DNA of 64,000 nt, taken from the NCBI GenBank assembly GCA_900074885.1, contig FJUW01000002.1:633001-697000 (forward strand). Direction: 5' to 3'. The translations under genes and the position numbers were made by a program. Every line of letters starts with the position of its first letter. Within the stretch, counting starts at the first letter, position 1. Below, piece after piece: positions 12,151-23,581 of the stretch. The DNA is from Rhynchosporium graminicola. Lineage: Eukaryota > Ascomycota > Leotiomycetes > Helotiales > Ploettnerulaceae. The notes under the pieces were generated by a model. It was not told the origin of the DNA, ran no database searches, and worked only from the letters and a program-made list of their open reading frames with translations.

Positions 12151-13437
12151 ATGTCTGCCCGATACGCAACCCGTTTTCTTACAACCAGATTCAAGTCCGG
12201 ATTCCAACCCTCAACACGTTTCGCACAGCTAACCGGCCACTTCCCGCGTACAATGGCGACTTCCATCCCGAAAACTATGAAGGGTGTTTTGATTGAGAAG
12301 ACCGGAGGTGTGGAGGTCTTGCAGTATAAGACTGATCTACCGGTTCCCACTCCCCAAGCTGGGGAAGTGCTTGTCAAGAACGATTTCATCGGTGTTAATT
12401 ATATCGATACGTACGTTCCTCCCTACACTACTTTCACCTTCAAAAGTCCAGTTTCCACGCCCCAAATCCCAAGCTCGAGAAGCTACAGGCAGTAAATATA
12501 TAGCAACTGATGTAAAAATAGATACTTCCGCACCGGTCTCTATCCAGCGCCAAAGCCCGAAATCCTGGGCCGCGAGGCAGAAGGCACGATCGTCGCCGTT
12601 GGACCCAGCGGTGATCTCCTGAACCTCAAAGTAGGCGACCGTGTCGTATGGCTCGGAACCAGCGCCTATGCAGAATACACCTGTGCACCAGCAGACAAGA
12701 CACACGTCCTTCCCTCTGCACTTGAGCCCGGCGTCGCAGCGGCCTCAATCCTGCAAGGCCTCACAGCATTAACGCTCATCCGCGAAGCGCACGAGGTCAA
12801 GAAGGGCGATTGGGTGCTGGTGCACGCTGCTGCGGGTGGAGTCGGACTATGGCTATGTCAGCTGTTAAAGAGCGTTGGTGCGAAAGTTATTGGGACGGCG
12901 AGCACGAGTGAGAAAATCGAGTTGGCGAAGAAGAACGGTGCGGAGTTTATGATCAACTACAAGGAGGAGAGCAATTTGGTGGAGAAAGTCAAGGAGATTA
13001 CGGGCGGTGACGGGGTCGCGGTTGTGTTTGACAGTACGGGAAAAGATCAGTTCGAGAATGATTTGCAGGTGGTGGCTAGGAAGGGGACTGTGGTTTCGTA
13101 CGGGAATTCGGTGAGTTGTCCTATCCCCTACCTAGACTTATCTTCTTTTTTCTGTTCATAGTGATGATGCTGATGAGATATACAGTCTGGTGCCGTCCCT
13201 CCATTCGCGATCTCCAAACTCGCAGGAAAGAGCATCAAGGTCCTCAGACCGACGCTCTTCAACTACATCTATACGCGAGAAGAGTTCGAGAGATACACAG
13301 CCGAGCTTTTTGACTACGTCCTCAAGGATAAGTTGAACGTTAGGGTTCATGAGACGTATCCTTTGGCGGAGATAGCGCGAGCGCACACGGATCTCGAGGG
13401 GAGGAAGACTACTGGGAAGTTGTTGCTTAAGCCGTAG
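12151..13437 (+). CDS. ZTA1: NADPH:quinone oxidoreductase, zeta-crystallin type (Zta1-like)
   Basis: Medium-chain dehydrogenase/reductase without catalytic zinc that reduces quinones with NADPH. Exons 12151-12410, 12522-13110 and 13186-13437 encode 366 residues. Visible motifs: GREAEGTIVAVGPSG (substrate-domain core), the nucleotide-binding loop VHAAAGGVGLWLCQL (about 220-234), VIGTASTSEKIELAKKNGAEF, VVFDSTGK, and the C-terminal EGRKTTGKLLLKP. The first 34 residues (MSARYATRFLTTRFKSG...) have six Arg/Lys and no Asp/Glu, like a mitochondrial presequence. A second Met at 12253 starts MATSIPKTMKG, where cytosolic homologues begin. Dual targeting from two starts is therefore plausible (inference). 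The gene is convergent with the epimerase. Confidence 0.93.
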
Positions 13438-13766
13438 GTATTTTGAGTTGTAGATCAGATGTGGAGGGACACTTCATCCGCGTTGTTGGGAAGAAAAATG
13501 GTACCAAAGTCTTCAGAGTAAGCTGAAAATCGCAGAGATTATGCATAGTAATGAGAAATTTTGAGACGGACGAAATTGGGCTACCAGATTGAGCAAATGC
13601 AGAAACTCAGATCCGCTCCAAATTTACTCCAGGCTAGCTATCACTCTGCGCTCTTTCTGATGGTCAAATCAGAGCTTGACAACCATGCGCCACTTTGAAC
13701 CAATGTCTATTTTGAGTCTATTCACCATTGCCCCAAACTCTAGAACGCCATCCCAACATAAGCTCT
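13438..13766. other. Convergent 3' intergenic region
   Basis: 329 bases between two stop codons. Nothing recognisable apart from presumed 3' untranslated sequence. Confidence 0.5.
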
Positions 13767-15159
<1,393 letters not shown>

Positions 15160-15378
15160 GGTGTTTATGATTTATTATGATAGGAAAACGAGTCGGGATG
15201 TGACCTAAGCGTACAATAATTGCAGGTTGTGAACTTGGGATAGGAGACCGCGGGGTACTGTACCGCAATCGAAGCACCTGACGATTTTCAAAGCGGGCAA
15301 GGATACTTATATAAACAAGTATATGAAGGCGGGCACGAGCTTCGAGGCACGATGTAATATGATGCGGCGTTTTTCATC

Positions 15379-15427
15379 AAGGCTCAAGGCTCAAGGCTCA
15401 AGGCTCAAGGCTCAAGGCTCAAGGCTC
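15379..15427. repeat. AAGGCTC minisatellite, seven perfect copies
   Basis: 49 bases made of seven identical 7-bp units, about 220 bases upstream of the epimerase start. Confidence 0.97.
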
Positions 15428-15828
15428 TTGTCGGGGTCTCTATCCATGCTCATGAGTATACTTATAAGTATACGGTTCGAGTGAGCTGAAATATATATAT
15501 GCATGCATCTGCTGTGTCCTGATACCACGCGAATCGCGGGAAAGCGGAATTGAGAGAATTACGTTGAAAGTTGTGCCATTCAGATCGATCAATATGAAGT
15601 TTCTACGAAGGTCATTACTTCTTGATAGAGATTGTATTGTCTGCCACCAACCATTCAAGCCTACGTTCGGCTAGGTTGGTTGGTTAGGTATCTAGCAAAA
15701 AGTGACCCTATTTGACCCACGAAAATGAAGCTATCTTCACCAGAATCTGCACGTTCGGGGTTGAAGAGAGAGAGATATTCTGCCAATCACTTGCTCACCT
15801 CACCGCCTTGGGCGCCACACTTCACCAG

Positions 15829-15972
15829 CCACTGCCACTGCCACTGCCACCTCCAGGGATCAATCACGCTTGCATAACATACATAACATACATAACATAA
15901 AATGTCTCACTTCTCGACTGCTTGCAGCTCGAGAATGAAAACAATCGTCTCCCACCATGACCATGACCATGA
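15829..15972. repeat. Cluster of three short tandem arrays
   Basis: CCACTG x3.7 at 15829-15850, CATAACATA x3 at 15873-15899 and CCATGA x3 at 15955-15972. They are unrelated units within 150 bases. Confidence 0.9.
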
Positions 15973-16745
15973 CTATAACCATAGATTTGCGCACCCATAC
16001 ATACACGAGTTCCGCTACTAGCCAGCCTCCTGCGCCCCATTGTGCTATCCCTTGAGGAATTCACCGTGGTTGCTACTCTGGGAGCAGCCTTTCTATCGCA
16101 ATAAATGGCCTCCCATTGTCCGCCCTTTGTCGTGCATCGTCCTCGAGGACCTACATATCAACTTGCGCCAATCCATCTCCTCAACTACCCACGCCCACCC
16201 ACTACTTCGTGACAAGATCAGAATCGACATAATTGATCGGGCTACCCATCGAGACGCGTTTTTCCTACGACGATAGATAGTGTTGTGGAAGATAGACGAG
16301 TGGGTGGACTTGACACTCCTATTGTGGAATAACCGAAAATCCCAATTGATGCGAATAGCTGCAACAATAGTAAGTCAGTCAGTCCCGCTAAGAGTCGCAA
16401 TGGCAAGCTTTTCTTGCCTCCATGTCCAAGCCAGTGCTCGGGATTACCTCTTTCTTTCCCCATCCTTCTTCTTTCTACCAACTTGGACATATCCATTGGA
16501 ACTTTTCAATGACAACCTTCTGGCTGTTAGAGCAACACCTCCCTACCCAGTTCAATTCATTACGTTGGTTCCCGTGTCGCGGACTTACAGACCAACAAGC
16601 TAACATATTCAAAACAGACATCGACTCTGCACTTCAAAGCGAAGCTTCAGACGACGGACTTTCCCAGTACTCTCAACACAACGCCCCATCTCGGTATCCG
16701 AGATATACTCGATACAACCAGCCAGCACCACCCTCTTCCCACGCC

Positions 16746-18953
16746 ATGTCTACTCGTAGATCAACGCGCGGTGCTAGTCGGCAAGCCAGCAGTCGAGGAG
16801 CTTCACCAGCTATTTCTACCTCAGACATCCCTGCGACCCCAAGACGTACGTCTAACCGTCGGCAATCCAATGCACTTCCAGCAGTTGGTGCTCGCCAAAG
16901 TACTGCTTATGGCTCGAACACAATCCCCCCACCAGCAGCAGATGCTCCACCAGTTGCTCGTGGCTTCAGTGAGGTTCTGGAAGCTGAGCTCAATCCAATC
17001 TCCATTCCCCGTCCTAAAGCCCCAAGCAGTAAGTCTGACTATGTTGGTTTCCAACGTGTATGAAATTACTAACATTGATTCCAGATGTCAACCGCACTAA
17101 GAATACAGGACCTTCATCGACCCCCGCCGTCTCAGAGAAAAGCTACATCGATGAGAGTGCCATTTTCCAAAGAGCTGGTATCGAGTCGTCACCAATCTCT
17201 GAAGGCGAAGAGCTTGAAAACATCCCAGAGGTTCCTGAGCCAAGTTCTGACAACGATTCCGATGATCCACCAGACCACATGAATGATTTCAATGGCCGAG
17301 CAGAGCGTCAGAAAATGGAAGAGATGGCAGCCACCCATCGTTCGGTGGCTCCCGCCAGAGCCAAGAATTCATTTGCAACCACATTCGAAAAGATCAAGAA
17401 CAACATCTGGTACCCTTTCCTGGAGCAATACATCAAGAAGTGGATCATCAGGTAAGGTTCTCCACTCCAGCGTGCCGCTCTGTACTAATTCCAAAAGGGG
17501 CCTTCTTCCGTACTTGCTTGCCATTGCTTTAGGACTTTACTGTCTCTGGCGTCTTTATTCGGGTGTATTGTCTGGAGACTTGCAAAATTCGTTGCCAAAT
17601 ATCATCAGCAATCCCAGCGACGTCTTCCACTCAAGTGATGTCCATTCCATCACCCGCCGTCTCACCGACCTTGAATACAAGGTTGCTCGCCTCCTCTCAG
17701 ACAACTCAGCTCTTGATCCCAACGCACTGGAGACGATCAGAGACATGCTTCCTGATTTCCTTGTCGTTAAGGAGGACAAGGACGGTAACATCGTCATTCC
17801 CGACAACTTTTGGCACGCTTTACGAGACAAGATCCGGGAAGATGATACCCTCTCCCATGGACACATCGATTCTGGCAAAGCCTCATCTGGTGGTCACGGT
17901 GTCAAGGATCTTGAAAAGGAAACACGTTTTCTCTGGGACAAGTATGTCAAGTCCAACAAAGCACAAATGGAAGAGCTCAGTAACCATGACATCACACAAA
18001 AATTCCCTGGACTACTGAAGCAAAACCACATCATCCCAAAGACCGAAGTCTTGAGACTCATCCAGGATAGCTGGGAAGACAATCAACAACTGGTCAAGTC
18101 CGAAATGAGCGTCTTGACGAAGAAACTCAACACCGCCACAAAGGAGATCAGCGTACTACGAAACGACTTTCAGTATCAATCGGATGCAATTGCAAATGAT
18201 GTTCTGAAGAAGTTCATTCCCAATGGCCAGCTTGATGCTTTGGCAGCTGCTAACCTCAAGAGTAATCTCAATCACGGACTCAAGCGTGTGAACTTCCTTT
18301 CCAAGGGCACTGGTGCGGCCATTGACAAAACCAACATGTCACCAAACTATGTGGTTCCTGACAATGATTTCTGGTTCCCCAACAGGATTATGCATTCGCT
18401 GACGGGTAATCCCATCCCTCCTCCCAATCCTCCTATCGTGGCCTTGTTGAAATGGGAAGAACATGGCGACTGTTGGTGTTCTCCATCTGCGAACGCTGAT
18501 GGATTTGGCCCCAGCTTGGCCGTCCTCCTCGGAAGTAGTATCTATCCAGAGCAGGTCGTTGTCGAGCATATTCTCCCCACCGCATCGCTTGAACCTGGTG
18601 CTGCGCCAAGAGAGATGGAACTCCTCGCCTACTTCCCCGACCCTGAAGTTCTTCGCAAGGTCTCTGAATTCTCAGACAGTGTCTTCCAGAGCGACGCCGA
18701 TGACGAATCTCTCCCTGTTGACCCTCTTCGTACCCGCAATTTCGTTCGCATCGCCACATGGACATACCAACGCGACACCACGGATAACATTCAATCTTTC
18801 GACGTTCAGCTTGACCTGAAGTCTCTTGGAGCACACACCAGCAAGGTCATTATTCGCAGCAAGAACAACTGGGGCGGAGGAAAGGTTGACCATACCTGTC
18901 TGTATCGCGTACGCCTACATGGCGCGATCGCTACCCGACCAGGATTATTCTGA
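16746..18953 (+). CDS. sad1: Sad1/UNC-84 (SUN) domain nuclear envelope protein
   Basis: Inner nuclear membrane half of the LINC complex; in fission yeast Sad1 tethers the spindle pole body and telomeres. Exons 16746-17028, 17085-17451 and 17498-18953 encode 701 residues. The N-terminal nucleoplasmic part is Ser/Arg-rich (MSTRRSTRGASRQASSRG) and then acidic. One transmembrane helix, GLLPYLLAIALGLYCLWRL, lies at about 218-236 directly after intron 2. A coiled-coil-prone region spans about 380-480 (LTKKLNTATKEISVLRNDF). The SUN domain occupies about 500-701, with LLKWEEHGDCWCSP, LLGSSIYPEQVVVEHI and a C-terminal CLYRVRLHG. The Met at 16746 was chosen because it begins the basic low-complexity tail typical of homologues; a longer start further 5' cannot be ruled out. 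It is divergent from the epimerase. Confidence 0.9.
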
Positions 18954-19795
18954 GAGAGCAGGTAGTGGCATCGCAGAAGAATAATAGGAGGATGAAGCAT
19001 ATCTGTGTTCTGCTTGCACAACACTCTATTCAATCTCAAAGTTTTGTTTTCTTCTTTGCTTATTCATTGGTTGGTGTTGGTTGAACGATCTGGGATGATG
19101 TGGGATGGAAGTGATTGATTGAATTGAATGGATGGCGTTCATGGGGTTGGGAGATACCCTTTCGTGTAACTAAAATCGTTGACTGCATGTTTTCATTTTT
19201 CTCAAGTTCTTGCCTTCTGCTTCGTGACTTTGAATTATAGACACAAACTTAGGGAGTGAGTGGCTCGAGGTTGTGCCTTCGTGCTAATACACTGGGAGTT
19301 AGATGACCTGGTGACTGTACGATATGTTGAAAGTGTTGAGTGTAATCTACGTGAGGAGCGGAGAGAAATCTTGCTGGCGGATAGAAGCATAACCCGTTGA
19401 ATGCTGATCAGGAGAGAATGAAGCTTTTCAAAGACGTCGCAACGATCGTGTCTTCCTGCTTGCTGCCTTGCTGCAAGAAAGAAGGAATCACCTGGGGGAC
19501 GGGTGTCTCTGATGCGCCCTGTTTACAATTACGTACCTGTTCTTCAAGAACGATTCGACGAAAAGAATACAGTACTGGATGGCCTTTGCGATGTGATATT
19601 GTATTCCATTGTCCTGGCTTGGTGCTTCGTAGGTGCGTAGTAGCATATTTATCAGCGTCCCTCCCTACCTACCTTACAGGTAAGCGCAGGAGCAAAGGAT
19701 TGATGGAGGTGGTACTTCTCTGATGATTTCATCTCAAGGTCCACTTCCAAAGAAATACTCAGACAACGCTCGTGTTAAGATACCTACCTGATTTA

Positions 19796-20029
19796 TCAAA
19801 CTGCTCCACCTTCTATTCTTTCTTCGACGCGATCTTCATACCACATCAACATATCGACGTAACTTTGCCGAATTTTCTCCAAGCTCATTGATGCATGCAA
19901 GGTAACCCTCACTATGAAATCATTACCGCACTCTCCAATCTTACACCTCGCCATTGTTTGTCCCTTCATTTGGGGATGGCGCAGGTATAGGAGTCGAGAC
20001 TGGTAAATGAGAGACCATCGACGAGTCAT
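19796..20029 (-). CDS. Hypothetical small ORF (77 residues), uncertain
   Basis: An ATG-initiated frame whose second half (SLEKIRQSYVDMLMWYEDRVEERIEGG) reads like real, helical protein sequence. It overlaps the oppositely oriented candidate at 20007, so at most one is likely to be correct, and either could be an exon of a longer gene. No family recognised. Confidence 0.18.
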   Translation of the reverse strand: MTRRWSLIYQSRLLYLRHPQMKGQTMARCKIGECGNDFIVRVTLHASMSLEKIRQSYVDMLMWYEDRVEERIEGGAV

Positions 20030-20312
20030 TCAAATTCTGGAGCTTGTAGCTACCCATTTATCCAACCTCCTGTCTCTTACATTGGACAAATCTCTCTCTC
20101 CAGGGATCCTGAGACGTCTTGTCGGGTCTCCGGGGAAGCGACTCTGGTTGAGATATTTATCCAAGATCGCAGTCAAACATATCCATTTCAAGCTGCGATG
20201 TGAACTGCAGCGACTTGAAGATGACCGAAGCATAAAGGAGAGAAAGAGGCTTGAGGCTTCGGTTGAGAGAGGCGCTGAAATGTTGGAGCAAACACTGAAA
20301 CCGATGAGCTGA
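20007..20312 (+). CDS. Hypothetical ORF (101 residues), uncertain
   Basis: Uninterrupted frame with a balanced amino-acid mix and a charged helical C-terminus (RLEDDRSIKERKRLEASVERG). It has no recognised domain, no clear promoter, and partly overlaps the minus-strand candidate. Confidence 0.2.
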   Translation: MRDHRRVIQILELVATHLSNLLSLTLDKSLSPGILRRLVGSPGKRLWLRYLSKIAVKHIHFKLRCELQRLEDDRSIKERKRLEASVERGAEMLEQTLKPMS

Positions 20313-20545
20313 ATATTCCCAGATGGAGAGGATGGTGGTCCTCAGAGATTGTTCAGAAAGTGAGGCATAGATGACGGAGAAGGAAAGTGCATGGGCATGT
20401 TGTCGATAATGAAGCGGGACCTAGCAGTGTTTCCAAGCAATTAACCTGTAAATTGGCAGCTCCCAAACACATATCTCAATATGCAGGTGATACTACTATT
20501 CCGTCACGCTTGAATGTCCCCAGAAATGTTCAAGACTTGGAATGA

Positions 20546-20800
20546 TCAGCTCGATGATGAGTTATGGTCTGTAAAAAATGGCTCTTGATCATTCTGGCAC
20601 TTTGAAATGAAAATTTCCGCCTCATTCCGTCCCCAAGCGTTGATGCCTCGCTTCAAGTGACCCTCTCTGCCACCATCTAGCTGTGCTTCTGATCTCCCTG
20701 GAGGCTTCAAGGTCTGTGAGATTCCGTATGGCGCCAGTGGTGGATAATCCTTTGATTTGATACTTTTATCAATCTTCTCATAAACGACCGGCTTCGGCAT
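20546..20800 (-). CDS. Hypothetical small protein (84 residues)
   Basis: ATG-initiated single-exon frame beginning MPKPVVYEKIDKSIKSKDYP, Pro/Lys-rich, soluble, with a Ser run at the C-terminus. The composition resembles a genuine small fungal protein more than a chance frame, but I recognise no family. It lies isolated in the gene-poor stretch. Confidence 0.35.
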   Translation of the reverse strand: MPKPVVYEKIDKSIKSKDYPPLAPYGISQTLKPPGRSEAQLDGGREGHLKRGINAWGRNEAEIFISKCQNDQEPFFTDHNSSSS

Positions 20801-23581
20801 CGCGCTGAGACTGTGATTTTCGGGCGGCGCTGAAGCGATGGCAGTGCGATGTGCTGAAGAATGCTGCTGAATTCACGAGAAGACGAGCTGTGTATTATTC
20901 ACGACTGGATAATAGAGATGCCAATGTTATGATAGAACCTTGATAAAAAATGACTAAATAGACCCGTTCCATGGTGTTGAGCAGGATATGAGGCATTCAG
21001 ACACCTTCTTCCAAAAATAGGAGTAAGTAAACAAACACATATCAGTGTAAAGACCAACCAAGCACGCTTGTAATTCACGGAACACTTAACAGGACGATAT
21101 TCTAGGGGGTATTAATAATATAGATATATCAAGAACAAATCCAGCAATGCCATAGTCGCTAGAAGGCTGCGAGTCAAAAGAGGTGATGCCCTCGCCGGCC
21201 CTCGCTTAGCTGGTTTCGTCTCCACTTCTTTTTACGACCTTCATATAACCACATAAACAAGACCCGTCATCAAACACGGCGAAATCTGTGTGTAGCTGAG
21301 GTTCAATCCCTCAAATCAATCAGTAACGAGTGAATGTGGCTGTTTGGTTCGCCAAGTCAGGTCTGTCTCATATTGCCCGATGGTTAAATCCCGTTGATCA
21401 ATAATAAAGACGCTCACTCGCCTTGATACCAGCTGATGGAGAGACCTGATAGCTCGTCGAATCCGTGCCGGGGACGTGAGATAAAACTTGGCGGTTGAGC
21501 AATTCCATACACACAGCGGTCGCAGCGGGGAGGCTGGGGCACTCTTCGGAGGAAGCAACTGAATGGGTATCCTAAGCAGTTACTGATTACTTTTTTGGAT
21601 TTTTTTTTTTAAGTCTATGAATATGTTGCTTTCCGCTTAAGATTTCTGAATTTATTCTGGATTACTCTCATAACTTCGATTACGTTAAAAAAGCTCCATT
21701 TCTATCCGCTTACGAAAAACATCTTTCTGTAAAAATCCAGAAAATTCCGCGAGATAAATAAACATCTCGCATCATAAACATCCAAGAGATTACTGATAAT
21801 ACCTACAAAAGATAGTCTTTGATAAGTTTCGCAAGTGTAATATAAGAGTTGAAGTAACCTCTTTATTATATAAAACTAATCTAGAAGTTATAATCAAAAG
21901 TCCAACGTATCGAATATCCAAATCGCCTTGCAGCGCTATGATTCCCCATCGGCCGCAGAAAAATCACGCGATCTCAGTGACGAAAATCAACAGGCGCAGC
22001 AGACCTGAAGCAGTCTTCAAAACACCTCGCCATTCTCAATCAAACCTAACGTCATTTACTACGCGACATCCCGTCGTGTTCAAGTATAAATTTTAAGTCT
22101 CGTTTCTTTTCCCATCACTACCTCGATGAATACCACACATCTCCGCCTTCACAAACACACAACTCTCCCAATACTTCCAATCCAACAACATCCAACCACA
22201 GATCAATCGACTTAGGCCTTTCTATCACCTTTACTATCATCACCTCCACACTCCTCGCTTTCACTGTCGCCATCATCACCCCAGCTGGACACCTCTCCTC
22301 ACCCAGGACTAATATCATCCACCCCATCAGTAAAGATTCCACTATCAAGAGCTGCATCGAGCGATGCGGTAAATCTGCTGCTCAATGCCGCCACGGTATC
22401 TGCAGTCGTCCCTACAAGAACCACGCGTGTCAATTTTCTCTTTTTCCCCAACGATATTTCATCTCATTACATTCGCGTCTTCACTCGCGTAGACCATGCA
22501 CTCGCAATATCCTCAGCTTCGAGCTTCCATTTCGAGTTTGCGGGATGGTTGGCTCTTGCATTTACTTTTCTTTGCCTCTACTTCAGCGTCTCCACGTCTC
22601 TGTCAAAACAACAAGCTAATATCATTCATTCCCATAGTGCTGTACTTGAAAGAGCAAGGATGAAGTTGAGGCTATACCTTCCAAGTATTGCTTTAATAAC
22701 GGCTAATGCAGCGGTGTCTGTAAGCATTGCTTTGAGGGTCGTGTGCGTCTTCTTCCCTCCCCCCCCTCTCCTCATCCCACTTTCCGACTTCCCTCTCCTT
22801 GCAACAAAAAACCTGATATTTCTCCTAAATAGTGCCACACTCAATCATATCGCGACGAGCTAACCTACGAGTAATCCTGCATACATACATCCACCAAGCA
22901 TCCGCCAACCTACGCTGTCTGTCTATTTCTAGACCTACACACATAGCTATCTAGGGTCACTTTTGGCGTTGTATCATTCTTTTGGTTGGTCTCAGCTGTT
23001 TGTTACGGGCTGTTTTATCCGTTCCTATTTATCGATTAACGGATGAGCGAACATGGAGGCGTCCTTTGCTTTCTTCTTCTTCCTCCGCTTGTGCGTGGCA
23101 GTCAAGCCGTGAATGCCATGCTATTGCACTTGCTTTGTAGGATGCTATAGACAGATAGCACAGCATATCTGCTCACCACCCCTTGAGAAATAAAGCATCT
23201 GCCGTGAGAAAACTCCTGATCATGATATACGTGACGATGGAAACCCAACGACCCGGAGGAATAAAGCACAGTACATCATCAAGTACGAAGCGCAGAAGAG
23301 GCATAAGCACAGTGTCATTATTATCTTATCATCTCTCAAGTATGCTGTACCATCCACCACCTTATACAAAGAACGCCAAATCGTTAGATAGACCATGACA
23401 ATTGCGAGGAGGCACAGCGAACCCCACCCATACAAGAAGATCCAATACCAAAAAGCACATCCATATCGCTACATCCCATTCATCCACGTTTTACAAACAC
23501 ATTTCAGAACTTAGATAGGCAAGTACTCCGATTATATGCAACAGACCCTTCTTTCTCTTCTTTCTACCTTCTAGGTCGAGA

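Larger units (their letters stand above)
15160..16745. other. Divergent promoter region between epimerase and sad1-like gene, rich in short tandem arrays
   Basis: No gene seen. It holds a 7 x 7-bp array and three further short arrays (listed separately). An open frame from 16422 continues into the SUN-protein coding sequence, but its upstream part reads as leader and lacks a family resemblance. Confidence 0.5.
18954..23581. other. Gene-poor 4.6-kb intergenic stretch
   Basis: Between the sad1-like gene and the chitin synthase 3' end I see no gene that I can name. Three weak ORF candidates are listed separately. The part at 21590-21900 is strongly AT-rich. At 22060-22860 the plus strand is C/T/A-rich, so stops are scarce in several frames; this open appearance is probably compositional. 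Confidence 0.5.

Noticed and set aside
16422..16745. Longer N-terminus for the SUN-domain protein
   Set aside because: The extra 108 residues read like leader sequence and lack the basic Ser/Arg start seen at 16746; not excluded, but less likely.
21295..21330. GAGGTTCAATCCCTC, resembling a tRNA T-arm
   Set aside because: No acceptor stem, D-arm or anticodon arm can be folded in the preceding 70-100 bases.
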